A stretch of DNA of 64,000 nt from Pararhodobacter oceanensis. GTDB taxonomy: Bacteria; Pseudomonadota; Alphaproteobacteria; Rhodobacterales; Rhodobacteraceae. A program made the translations under genes and the position numbers. The stretch covers positions 434,001 to 498,000 of the forward strand of contig NZ_QDKM01000003.1 of NCBI RefSeq assembly GCF_003076755.1, written 5' to 3'. Under the pieces are notes generated by a model that saw only the letters and a list, made by a program, of their open reading frames with translations, was not told the origin of the DNA and did no database searches. Below are positions 54,323-63,396 of the stretch, piece after piece. Numbering within the stretch: position 1 is the stretch's first letter; each line of letters starts with the position of its first letter.

Positions 54323-57300
54323 TCCCAACGCAGCGAGAGTGCCGGATCATAGACCACATCGCGCCCTTCCGAGGCCAGCGCGAGGTATTTTCGGTATTCC
54401 TCGGCATTGTTGAAATGCTGTTTACGCGCCACTTCCGCCTGCGCCTTTGCGTGAAATGCCGCGTTGTATTTGAAATGCGCAAAGAACACTTCGCGCTGCG
54501 CCAGATCGAGATTGGCGACAAAATGCAACCCCGCCGAGAGCCGCATCCACGGCATATATTTCAACAGCGCGTATTTCTGCGCGACAAACAGATCCGCGCG
54601 CGATCCGGGGATCAACCGATGCCGCAGGGCACTGGTCCAGACCGGCGAGTCGCTGAACGGGCCGCGCCCGCCCCAGACCTTTAGAAACGGGTCACGGTCA
54701 ACAAAACCGGCTTGCGCGAAAGGATCACCGCTGGCGAAATCCGCATCCGACAGCGGCCCCTGCGGATACATATCCAGCATGAAGATACGCGCCGCCGTCG
54801 CCCCTTCGGCATCAAAGCCGCGGGTGATCTCGGGCAGATTGTCATTGCGATCCAGCGAGGCGAAGAGGAACTCATCGGCATCGGCCACCAGGCTCCAACG
54901 CCCCACACGAAAGTTAGACAATAGCGCCTGCTGCCAAGCGACACCGTAATGCGAGGCGCGATAATCGGTATCGACGGCAAAGAGCGCGACATCGGGCTGT
55001 GCCGCCAGAAACTCGAAACTCCCGTCATCCGAGCCGTTGTCCGCGATCAGAAACCCGCGCACCCCAAGCCCGCGATAATGCGCGAGAAACTGCGGCAGAA
55101 TGAACACCTCGTTGCGCAGGCAGGCAACCACCGCGACCTCGGCTTCATTCACCTGCGCCAGTGTCTCGGGCGTGGACATCAGGTCCAGCGTGTTGCTGCG
55201 CCAGCCCAGTTGCGCCGGTTGATAGCTCGGCCAGATCTTGGCAGCCTTGGGCCATGGCTTGCGACTGGCTTCGAGCACCTCGGCCTGCCGCTCGGCGCCG
55301 TCAAGATGCGCCAGTTTGATGCCGGAATTGGCGAAGGGCAGCAGCCCGTTGTCCCAGCGCGCCAACAGCGGCCCGTCCGGTGTGCTGCGGCGCAAAAGGC
55401 AGGTGCGATACTCCTCGCTCACCGGTGAAATCCCGTTGAGCGCCAGCAGATCGCCGACCAACTTGTCCTCCATAAACGACAATTGGATCAACTCGCGACC
55501 GGCGGCGCTTTGCGCGGCCTCGCCCAGCGCCAGCATCGCGCGCCGCGACAGCGCATAGCCCGATCCGCCGTCGCAATAGCGCGAGGGTTCGGGGGATTTA
55601 TCCAGCTCCAGCCGTCCGCGCGCGCTGCGTGACTTCGCCATATGCCAAGTGCGGTCCATACTGCCACGGCGGCGGGTCAGGGTGCGCCCGTAATAGTCGA
55701 AACTCTGCAGCGCCAGATCGCCGAACAGCGCCTCGGCATGCACAAAACAATCGTCATCAACCTTGAACAAATGCCCGAACCCAGTGTGGCGGCGCACCCA
55801 TTCCACCATTGCAAGGGTCTTTTGCGGCAGCGCCTCGTAGTCGTCGGGCGCATCCAGATAGACCACATCGCCCTCGCGCCGCCCACCGCCACCATCGCCG
55901 CCGCCGACAAAGATCAACCACGGCACGCCCAGCGCCGTGAGTTCTTGCAGCCATGTCTCACGGATCGTCGCCACCCGCGTCGGCAGATTGCGCTGGCAGG
56001 TGTAGATGCAGACCACCGCGTCAAACAGCGGATTGGACTTGGCGCGCAGATCGGCGGTCTGGTCCGCGACCGGCGCGGCGATACCGGCCCGCAAACGGCT
56101 GGACAACGCCGCCAGCGCACTTCGGGTGAGCGGATGTTCGGGGTGATCGGCCTGCAGGGCAGCGAGCGCCTGTGCCGGAGCGGTGGACCTGAGCAGCGCC
56201 AGATGCTCATGCGGATCGGTCAGCGCGGCGCAGATCGCCAAGCCATGCGCCACCAGCGTGGCCGCCTCATCCTCGCGCTGTTGCGCCAGCAATCCGCGCG
56301 TGAGGTTCAGACCCAACCCGAGGCCGACAAACCGCGCCGGAGCACTCGTCAGCGGCACCAGAAGCTGCTGCAACCGGGTCATGCGCGCCGGATCGGGGTG
56401 ACGCAAAAGCGCTGCCGCCTCGGCCAGTGCCGCGGCCTCGGCATCCCGAAACGCGGCGCGGGGCACTTGCACATAGGCCGCCGCAACGCCGCGCCGCAAA
56501 TGCTCGGCCTGCCGGTGCAGGTGATCCTCGGGAAGCGGGGCGACGCGGGGGAAGACCAGATGGCGCAGAAGTGCTTCGTCTAGGTCAAGCCCGCTGGCCA
56601 GACTGCCGCAGGCATCGGGCAGCGCATCCTCGGCCAGCAGTTGCCCCGATGGCCCCAAGAGATCGCGCCGGAACCGCAGGTAGTCTGCCGCGCCCAGCGT
56701 CTGGAAACAGTCCAGATGCGGTAGCAGCGCCTGCCGTCCGGCCTGATCCAAAGGTGCGCTGCCCGCCAAAGCCTTGTGCAACGCAGCAAAACCGTCGCCC
56801 GCCGCTTGCAGAACCGGCGGCAAGGGAAGGCCATCCGGCACCCGAGCGACCTCACGCCAGAACACCGGCGACAACCCGTAGACCCGCGCCAACATCCATA
56901 TCAGCGTCAGGCGTTGGCTGCGCGCGAAGCTCTGACTATGTGCCAAAAGCGCAACCATGCCTTTGATCAATTGCCGACATTGCGTGCGCTCCCAATAGAG
57001 CGGCGCGCGCGCATCAGCCCATGCGCAGAGGGCCTGTAGAATCGCATGGCGTGGGGCAAAGGGCAGGAATCCGCCCTGCAAATCGGGCGTCGATACGGCG
57101 ATTTGACGGGCGATCCACCCCAAGGCGGGCGTGACGATCCACTCGCCATTGGGCGGCGTGAGGATCTGCAACGCCTGTGCGATCTCGGCAAATCGACCCT
57201 CTGCGTAATAGAGCGGCAATACCGACGAGAGATGCCATGCGCCGCCCGCCACAGGCTCTGGCAGGTCCTTGCATCCCAGATCGCGACGAAGCTGCGCCAA

Positions 57301-58452
57301 GTGATAGACGCCGCCGTGAATGCAGAACCATTCAACCAGCGAGAGCAACAATAGATCAAGGTTCGGCGGGGATAGAGCGCGCGCGGCTATGATCCTGCGC
57401 AGCAGCGCCACTGGATCGCCCTCTGGCGCTTGACGCATCGCCTGTGTGAAAGCGTCGCGCGCTGCGTCAACGGGATTCGGCGCTGTCGCGGCGGGCGGCG
57501 TGGTGGAGGTCGCCTGTGCAGCACCGGCCAATAGGTAGTCGGTCAGCTTGAACCGCTCGGCAACAGCGCCCAGCCCCTCGCGCGCCTTGCGGCTCAGGTC
57601 CGGCAAAAGCGCGGCGTGATGGGCATGTTCGATCGCTTGCAACGCGGCGCGGTCATCGGCCTCCAGCCCGCCGGATGCGGCGATACGCTCGATCCGCACA
57701 AGCACCTCATCGCGGGTGATCCGCAGTGTGGCGAGCTTAGCGCCAGCCTCGCGCATCAAGGTTAACTGCAGGGAGTTTGCACCACCCCGCCAGATGCGAC
57801 CGGGGAGCACCGCCGTCAATGCATGGGCGCGCGTGTCCTTGCCGCCCAGCGCATAGGGCAGAGCGCGCAGAGTCGCGGGGATGGGATCGGCCAGCCCCTC
57901 GACCTGCACATAGGCGGCACGCATCCCTGCCTGCGCCGCCTGCGTGAACCCGCCCAGCATGAGTTCCAGCGCGTCATTCAGCAGCGGCATATCCGCAGCG
58001 GGCAGCGGCAGTTTCGGGCAGGTGAGCAGCAGGCTGCCGGGTTTCATTGCCCCCTCAAATCCGACAGCAGCGATCCGCGACAGATGCGGAAAGCCGCGCC
58101 GCAGCCCCAGTCGGCCGCCTTTTGCGGGCCGCGGAAGCGCGTCGAAACTGCCAAGGCTTTGGCGGTCGACGCGCAGCTCCACGCGGCCAAGTTTGAAGCG
58201 GATGTCCACTGCAATGGCGCGCGGCGCAAACTCGAAATGGATCGGAATCTCGCGTCGCCAACCCAAGAGTTCGCGGCGATTAAGGACCACCAGATGTTCA
58301 TCACGCCGCAGTGACAGGTGGAAAGGGATCGTGGTGCGCCCAGCATCATAGAAATCAATATTCAGCACATCGCCGTTCAGAAAATCGGCGGTGCAGCTCA
58401 GGCGCGCGCCCGCCGAGATGTGAAATTCGAGCAATTTGGATTTGATTGACAA
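54250..58452 (-). CDS. Giant multidomain glycosyltransferase with galectin-like N-terminus
   Basis: About 1400 residues. Residues 10-130 resemble a galectin carbohydrate-binding domain (His45-x-Ser-x-Arg49, Asn58, Trp65, Glu68, with Asn-to-Trp and Trp-to-Glu spacings as in galectins). A long helical region (about 140-790) follows. A GT31/fringe-like galactosyltransferase domain (about 805-1050) has FKVDDDCFVH. A GT2-type PF13704-like domain (about 1100-1260) has VVACLRNEVFILPQFL and VADADEFLFAS. I use a TTG start at 58452, preceded by AAAGG, because the upstream ATG at 58587 would overlap the neighbouring gene by 80 bases and add non-protein-like sequence. The start is uncertain. Confidence 0.75.
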   Translation of the reverse strand: MSIKSKLLEFHISAGARLSCTADFLNGDVLNIDFYDAGRTTIPFHLSLRRDEHLVVLNRRELLGWRREIPIHFEFAPRAIAVDIRFKLGRVELRVDRQSLGSFDALPRPAKGGRLGLRRGFPHLSRIAAVGFEGAMKPGSLLLTCPKLPLPAADMPLLNDALELMLGGFTQAAQAGMRAAYVQVEGLADPIPATLRALPYALGGKDTRAHALTAVLPGRIWRGGANSLQLTLMREAGAKLATLRITRDEVLVRIERIAASGGLEADDRAALQAIEHAHHAALLPDLSRKAREGLGAVAERFKLTDYLLAGAAQATSTTPPAATAPNPVDAARDAFTQAMRQAPEGDPVALLRRIIAARALSPPNLDLLLLSLVEWFCIHGGVYHLAQLRRDLGCKDLPEPVAGGAWHLSSVLPLYYAEGRFAEIAQALQILTPPNGEWIVTPALGWIARQIAVSTPDLQGGFLPFAPRHAILQALCAWADARAPLYWERTQCRQLIKGMVALLAHSQSFARSQRLTLIWMLARVYGLSPVFWREVARVPDGLPLPPVLQAAGDGFAALHKALAGSAPLDQAGRQALLPHLDCFQTLGAADYLRFRRDLLGPSGQLLAEDALPDACGSLASGLDLDEALLRHLVFPRVAPLPEDHLHRQAEHLRRGVAAAYVQVPRAAFRDAEAAALAEAAALLRHPDPARMTRLQQLLVPLTSAPARFVGLGLGLNLTRGLLAQQREDEAATLVAHGLAICAALTDPHEHLALLRSTAPAQALAALQADHPEHPLTRSALAALSSRLRAGIAAPVADQTADLRAKSNPLFDAVVCIYTCQRNLPTRVATIRETWLQELTALGVPWLIFVGGGDGGGGRREGDVVYLDAPDDYEALPQKTLAMVEWVRRHTGFGHLFKVDDDCFVHAEALFGDLALQSFDYYGRTLTRRRGSMDRTWHMAKSRSARGRLELDKSPEPSRYCDGGSGYALSRRAMLALGEAAQSAAGRELIQLSFMEDKLVGDLLALNGISPVSEEYRTCLLRRSTPDGPLLARWDNGLLPFANSGIKLAHLDGAERQAEVLEASRKPWPKAAKIWPSYQPAQLGWRSNTLDLMSTPETLAQVNEAEVAVVACLRNEVFILPQFLAHYRGLGVRGFLIADNGSDDGSFEFLAAQPDVALFAVDTDYRASHYGVAWQQALLSNFRVGRWSLVADADEFLFASLDRNDNLPEITRGFDAEGATAARIFMLDMYPQGPLSDADFASGDPFAQAGFVDRDPFLKVWGGRGPFSDSPVWTSALRHRLIPGSRADLFVAQKYALLKYMPWMRLSAGLHFVANLDLAQREVFFAHFKYNAAFHAKAQAEVARKQHFNNAEEYRKYLALASEGRDVVYDPALSLRWDQAEFLRRRLSARGAGSRVRKVSR

Positions 58453-58507
58453 GATGGCGAGGCCTTTAAAATTGCTGCGGTATATGGTTGCGGGCAGGCG
58501 GTTGGGC

Positions 58508-60295
58508 TCAGCCTCGGCGCCATGGCCAGCGCCGGAGACAGGCGCGCAGCCAGCGTGGGGTTTCGGGGTCTGGTTGGGTGGCAGCATCAGCGGACCAGAG
58601 GCCAGCGCTTGCCATCAACGCCAGCGCCCAGAGCCATCGCCAAGGTGGGTTCCGAGGCTGCAGGCCGGTGAGCCGTAGAAACACCATACCGCGCCAGCCC
58701 TCGGGCAATGCCGCGAGGTTTTCCCCGTTCGGCGCCTGCACCGCGTCGAGAATTCCGGTCAGGCCGGGCAGTGCGTGCGGCTGGTCCGGAATATATGCGA
58801 CCGGCTGATCGGTGATGACAACATGCGTTGCGGCCAGCGCGGTCTCGAAGACGAAAGCCTGCAGCCTCGCTGCGGAGCCATCTGCCAGATGTTGCAGCAT
58901 ATCGTGGGTGATCAGCGCGCGATGAATGATCCGGTTGCCCAGCGCCGGATAGAGCCGCAGCACCTGCGCAGGGCTCAGGACACCGCCAGCGTGATCCGAT
59001 ACCAAACGGTTGTCTGTCCAGCCATCATGATACCCTTTGGTATCGCGCATAAACCCGCCAACCACCGTGCCCGCACCCTCATGCAGCGCCAGATTGACCA
59101 GTTGCGTCAGCGCCTCGGGCATCGTCCTCTCACCCGCCGCAAAGATCATCACATAGCGCCCCCGTAGCGCCTCTAGCAGCGCGTCGGGCGAAGCGTGACG
59201 GGTGACCTCTAGCCCCTCGGGACACACCGCCACCTCAGCACCGGTTTGCAGCAGATGCACGTCGAAATCTGCCATGCTCTGCGCCTGCAATGCGTCCAGC
59301 CTGCGCGTCACGGCAGAAGGGTCGGACGGGTCATTCAACAGCACCACCGAGAGCGGCAGTTCGCCCCCCATCGCCACCCCGAAGCCGAGGCTGATCGAGG
59401 GATCACCGGCAGGCGAGAACGAGATCCCCCAGCGCGCGAAGGCCTCTGCCGCCGCTGCAAGGAACCGCGCGCGGCGGGGGCGGTTTTTGATCACCAAAGC
59501 GCGCTCATGCAGCAACCGTGTGGCCAGTCGCGCGAACCCCTCATCTTTACGGGTGAACCCGCCCGCATTGATCAACGCCCGCACCTTGTCCAGCACGATG
59601 AACTGATCGAACACCCGCTCGCTATCGCTGCCGGTGATCTGTGCGGGGCGGTCGCGGCGGTGGTGGTATAGCGGCGCGGAGATATAGGCTAAGCGCGGGC
59701 TGCGCGCGGCGAGGGCCCAGAAAAACGGGTGATCCTCGAACCATAACCCATGCGGAAAGCGCAGATCGCCGATTGCCGCGCTGCGGTATAATTTGTTCCA
59801 CGCCGAGGGAAAGACCCGCGCTGCGTCGCAGGCATCCTTGAGGTGAAGGCAGTCACTGGCAGGCTCGGCACCCTCCGCGTGATGCAGCGCCGGATGCGGG
59901 ATCATCGCGCCATCGGGATAGCGGAATGCCAGCCCACAAGCCGCCCAATCGGTGCCCTCGCGGGTGAGCGCTGCATAAAGCTCGGCCAGAAACGCAGGAT
60001 CGAGCGCATCATCGCCATCCAGAAAGGCGACAAACGCGCCCTGCGCTGCGTCGAGACCGCGATTGCGCGCCGCCGAGAGACCCGCGTTCTCTTGCCGGAT
60101 CAGCCGGAACCGCCCATCCCCCGCCGCGGCCGCCTGCGCGATCTGCCCCGAACCGTCGGTGGAGCCGTCATCAATGACCAGCACCTCGAAATCGGTGAAC
60201 TGCTGCGTCCGCAGACTGGCGATCGCCGCGCCCACCTCTGCGGCGACATTCCAGACCGGCACGATCACCGTGATTGCTGGTGTCTGGCGCGACAT
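58508..60295 (-). CDS. Family 2 glycosyltransferase with C-terminal extension
   Basis: 595 residues. The GT-A domain is at the N-terminus: ITVIVPVWNVAAEVGAAIAS, VIDDGSTDGSG, ENAGLSAARNRGLDAA and the metal-binding FLDGDDALDP (about 92-101). Residues after about 250 form a second, less clear domain with VLLNDPSDPSAV, possibly a second inactive GT-like module. It probably contributes to the same surface polysaccharide and is on the same strand as the giant glycosyltransferase. Confidence 0.87.
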   Translation of the reverse strand: MSRQTPAITVIVPVWNVAAEVGAAIASLRTQQFTDFEVLVIDDGSTDGSGQIAQAAAAGDGRFRLIRQENAGLSAARNRGLDAAQGAFVAFLDGDDALDPAFLAELYAALTREGTDWAACGLAFRYPDGAMIPHPALHHAEGAEPASDCLHLKDACDAARVFPSAWNKLYRSAAIGDLRFPHGLWFEDHPFFWALAARSPRLAYISAPLYHHRRDRPAQITGSDSERVFDQFIVLDKVRALINAGGFTRKDEGFARLATRLLHERALVIKNRPRRARFLAAAAEAFARWGISFSPAGDPSISLGFGVAMGGELPLSVVLLNDPSDPSAVTRRLDALQAQSMADFDVHLLQTGAEVAVCPEGLEVTRHASPDALLEALRGRYVMIFAAGERTMPEALTQLVNLALHEGAGTVVGGFMRDTKGYHDGWTDNRLVSDHAGGVLSPAQVLRLYPALGNRIIHRALITHDMLQHLADGSAARLQAFVFETALAATHVVITDQPVAYIPDQPHALPGLTGILDAVQAPNGENLAALPEGWRGMVFLRLTGLQPRNPPWRWLWALALMASAGLWSADAATQPDPETPRWLRACLRRWPWRRG

Positions 60296-60334
60296 GCATT
60301 TGCCCCCTTGGGTGATGCCGGAGTCTCCCCCGAA

Positions 60335-60979
60335 TCACAGAAATCCGGCGAAAACCTCGTAATCCTCGGCATAGAACTCCCGCAACATGGTCACGACTTC
60401 TTTCGACAGTGTGTCCACTTCGATCCTCGGCCCGCCGGTCTGCAATCGCGGCAAACCCACCAGCGTGCCGGTGGCGGCGCTGACATCGGCGACGAAAGCG
60501 TCAAGCTCGCTCATCCGGTACAGCCGCGCGAAATATCCAGTGTCACGGCCCAGATAATCGACCATCGGCCGCGCGTGGTGATTGATGCTTTCCACCGCCG
60601 CCATATAGCCGCGCAGGTTGCTCACAAAGCTGCGCAGACTGGGATCGAATGGCAGACCGGTGCCGCGCAATTGCGCCTGCGCATTGGCTTGCGACAGCTC
60701 CTTATGATGCAGCACACGGTTGCTATAGCACGACAGCAGCCGCTGGATCGGATCGCGCACCACGGCAATCCGGTGGTGATTGGCAATCCGCGCGTGGTTT
60801 TGCCGCTCAAAGAGCAGGGTTTTATAGAAATGGTGAATCCACCAATAGCGCCCGCTGGCGCGGAAATCATGGAACGCAAAGCCGTTCTCGATCTCGAAAA
60901 ACATGGTTTTGATCGAGGTGCAGGCGGTTTTGGGCACCGCGAAATAGGCCAGTTGGTGTTGATCCAGAATGACGGCCAT
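60335..60979 (-). CDS. Sulfotransferase family protein
   Basis: 214 residues in the P-loop sulfotransferase superfamily that uses PAPS. The 5'-phosphosulfate loop is YFAVPKTACTSIKTMFF (about 12-28), and the 3'-phosphate site is VVRDPIQRLLSCYSNR (about 72-87). It is the Golgi-type sulfotransferase_2 pattern. Located beside glycosyltransferases, it may sulfate the exported glycan. No PAPS synthesis genes are in the window. Confidence 0.85.
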   Translation of the reverse strand: MAVILDQHQLAYFAVPKTACTSIKTMFFEIENGFAFHDFRASGRYWWIHHFYKTLLFERQNHARIANHHRIAVVRDPIQRLLSCYSNRVLHHKELSQANAQAQLRGTGLPFDPSLRSFVSNLRGYMAAVESINHHARPMVDYLGRDTGYFARLYRMSELDAFVADVSAATGTLVGLPRLQTGGPRIEVDTLSKEVVTMLREFYAEDYEVFAGFL

Positions 60980-61153
60980 AGCCGGTTCAAACCCTCATCT
61001 TAGCCACGTTTGACCACATTAACCTTGCCGCCCTTAGCGCCTTTAGGTTGTATTTACCAACCAACACTCGCGCATAACTTGACGAAAGTCACGCGGGATG
61101 CGCATCTTTGCCGGTGAAAAACGCGTTTTGTCAGGGCAGGAAACGGGGCGGCG

Positions 61154-62203
61154 ATGAGATTGTTACTGCATATTGGCGCCCCCAAAGCGGGCTCGTCCTC
61201 GATCCAGTCGGCATTGATCGTCAATGCTCAAACCCTGCGCGAACAGGGGGTGATGGCATGGACGGCGCCCTCCGACAAAGGACCGCCGCCGCTGACCCTC
61301 GCCAATCGCTTCAAAACCGATGAACGCCCCCTGCGACCGCGCGAAAGGTTGCATTTCACCGACCGTCAACAAGCCCGCGACTGGAGCCTGCAGGTCTGGG
61401 CGCAGCTGGCCCGCGACCTCTCTGTGCAGCGGCCCGAATTGACCGTCCTCTCGAGCGAGGCCTTTTTGAATATCGGCGCGGTGCCAAAGGTGCTGGAGGT
61501 GCTGGAGCCGCTATTCTCCGAGGTGCATATTCTGGTCTATATCCGCGATCCGGTGGATCAGTATCGCTCGACCCTCGATCAACGTATTCGCGACGGCGAC
61601 CGGTTTGCCGATCTGCCGCTGCCGCATCTGACCATCTCGCATTGGCATAAGATCGTGCAGCGCTATCGCAAGCTGCTGGGCCCTGAGCGGGTGATCATGC
61701 GCGGGTTTCACCGCAAGGCGTTTATCGGCGGCGATCTGATTGCCGATCTCGCGGCTCAGATTGGGGCGGTGCTCGGGCGGGAGGTGGTCATGCCGACAGC
61801 GGTGGCGACGGCCAACGAGAGCCTCTGCGCCCCGGCGACCCTCTGGCTGCTGGCAGCGAATGAAGCCTTTGTGCGCTTTGCGACCGGCGACGACAGCGAG
61901 CTGATCCGGCGGCGCCTGCTTTTGGTCCGCCGTCTCGCCGCAGCGCCGGCGCTGCAAGACCTGCCCAAACTGACCCCGCCGCCCGCGTTGATTGCCGAGT
62001 TGCTGCGCCAGAACCATGCCGCGGCGATTGCGTTCTTTAACAAAAGCGAGGCGGGCAAGCGCCATCCGCTCGGGATGCCCACGCCGGATATTGCCACGCC
62101 CGAGGACAACACGATCCGCGCCGCGCTGCGTGACTGGTTACTGCCGCAGGCCAAGCCCGATGATCTGCGCAAAGTGCTCGAGGCTGCCATTGCAACGGGC
62201 TGA
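61154..62203 (+). CDS. P-loop sulfotransferase-like protein
   Basis: 349 residues. The N-terminal LLLHIGAPKAGSSSIQSAL resembles the PAPS-binding loop of bacterial sulfotransferases, and HILVYIRDPVDQYRSTLDQ resembles the 3'-phosphate motif (Arg, Ser). The rest, helical and Leu/Arg-rich, is not typical of enzymes I recognise. It could be a sulfotransferase or a related P-loop protein. It is divergent from the sulfotransferase at 60335 and followed by a bidirectional terminator. Confidence 0.75.
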   Translation: MRLLLHIGAPKAGSSSIQSALIVNAQTLREQGVMAWTAPSDKGPPPLTLANRFKTDERPLRPRERLHFTDRQQARDWSLQVWAQLARDLSVQRPELTVLSSEAFLNIGAVPKVLEVLEPLFSEVHILVYIRDPVDQYRSTLDQRIRDGDRFADLPLPHLTISHWHKIVQRYRKLLGPERVIMRGFHRKAFIGGDLIADLAAQIGAVLGREVVMPTAVATANESLCAPATLWLLAANEAFVRFATGDDSELIRRRLLLVRRLAAAPALQDLPKLTPPPALIAELLRQNHAAAIAFFNKSEAGKRHPLGMPTPDIATPEDNTIRAALRDWLLPQAKPDDLRKVLEAAIATG

Positions 62204-62207
62204 CAGC

Positions 62208-62236
62208 AAAAAGGCGCCCGTTGCGGGGCGCCTTTT
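62208..62236. terminator. Bidirectional terminator between 61154 gene and asd
   Basis: Stem aaaaggcgccc (62209-62219) with gggcgcctttt (62226-62236) and a six-base loop. A-run and T-run flanks serve both convergent genes. Confidence 0.9.
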
Positions 62237-62262
62237 AAACCTATCGCGAAACCTGATCCGGC

Positions 62263-63288
62263 TTAGCCTTTTTTCAGGCAGCGCTGGCCCAGAACCTCGG
62301 CGACCTGCACCGCGTTCAACGCCGCGCCCTTGCGCAGGTTGTCGGACACGCACCACAGGTTGATGCCGTTCTCGATCGTCGAATCCTGACGGATGCGGCT
62401 GATATAGGTCGCGTATTCGCCAACGCTTTCAATCGGCGTCACATAGCCACCGTCCTCGCGCTTGTCGACGACCAGAATCCCCGGTGCTTCGCGCAGGATA
62501 TCGCGGGCTTCATCCTCGGCGAGGAAGTCCTCGAACTCGATGTTGATCGCCTCGGAGTGGCCGACAAAGACCGGCACCCGCACGCAGGTCGCGGTGACCT
62601 TGATCTTCGGGTCCATGATCTTCTTGGTCTCGGCGACCATCTTCCATTCTTCTTTGGTCGAACCATCGTCAAGGAAGACGTCGATATGCGGGATCACGTT
62701 GAAGGCGATCTGCTTGGGATAGACCGAAGGCGCGACCTCCTGACCGGGGACAAACACGCCCTTGGTCTGGTTCCACAGCTCGTCGATCCCCTCTTTGCCG
62801 GTACCCGAGACCGACTGATAGGTGCTGACCACCACCCGCTTGATCCGCGCGCGGTCATGCAGCGGCTTGAGCGCCACAACCATCTGCGCCGTCGAACAGT
62901 TCGGGTTCGCGATGATGTTCTTCTTGGTGTAGCCGTCGACCGCCTCGGCGTTCACTTCCGGCACCACCAAGGGCACATCGGGGTCATAGCGGTAGAGCGA
63001 CGAGTTATCGATCACCACACAGCCCGTTGCTGCAGCTTTCGGCGCGTAGACCTTGGTGGCCTCGGAGCCGATGGCAAACAAGGCGATGTCCCAGCCGGTG
63101 AAATCGAACTGCTCGAGATCTTTGCATTTGAGGGTCTTATCGCCAAAGCTGACCTCAGTCCCGAGGCTGCGGCGCGACGCCAGAGCGACGATTTCGTCGA
63201 TCGGGAATTCCCGCTCAGCCAGAATTTTCAGCATTTCATGGCCCACGTTACCCGTGGCACCAACTACAGCGACTCGATAGCCCATCAT
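62263..63288 (-). CDS. asd: Aspartate-semialdehyde dehydrogenase
   Basis: Reduces aspartyl phosphate with NADPH to aspartate semialdehyde, the branch point to lysine, threonine, methionine and diaminopimelate; 341 residues. VAVVGATGNVGHEMLKIL is the NADP site, ANPNCSTAQM holds the catalytic Cys (about 132) and VPVFVGHSEAINIE the catalytic His. The start is MMGYRVAVV at 63288 (ATG at 63285 is equally possible). Confidence 0.96.
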   Translation of the reverse strand: MMGYRVAVVGATGNVGHEMLKILAEREFPIDEIVALASRRSLGTEVSFGDKTLKCKDLEQFDFTGWDIALFAIGSEATKVYAPKAAATGCVVIDNSSLYRYDPDVPLVVPEVNAEAVDGYTKKNIIANPNCSTAQMVVALKPLHDRARIKRVVVSTYQSVSGTGKEGIDELWNQTKGVFVPGQEVAPSVYPKQIAFNVIPHIDVFLDDGSTKEEWKMVAETKKIMDPKIKVTATCVRVPVFVGHSEAINIEFEDFLAEDEARDILREAPGILVVDKREDGGYVTPIESVGEYATYISRIRQDSTIENGINLWCVSDNLRKGAALNAVQVAEVLGQRCLKKG

Positions 63289-63352
63289 TATCTCCTTAGA
63301 GTTCGGACAGGCGCGGACCTACGCGAAACCGCAGCTCTTTAAAAGCCTTTGC

Positions 63353-63384
63353 GCCTTCATCTTGCCAAAAATACTCAAATCCGG
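63353..63384 (-). repeat. Dispersed intergenic repeat, copy 3 (reverse orientation)
   Basis: Read on the minus strand, GAGTATTTTTGGCAAGATGAAG occurs here between the MFS stop (63397) and asd. It is the widespread form of the motif whose AGGATATTT variant appears at 891-921 and 3787-3817. Confidence 0.6.
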
Positions 63385-63396
63385 ACCAAATGCCGC

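Noticed and set aside
58453-58587. N-terminal 45-residue extension of the giant glycosyltransferase from the ATG at 58587
   Set aside because: It overlaps the 3' end of the neighbouring glycosyltransferase gene by 80 bases, has no ribosome-binding site and reads as out-of-frame sequence.
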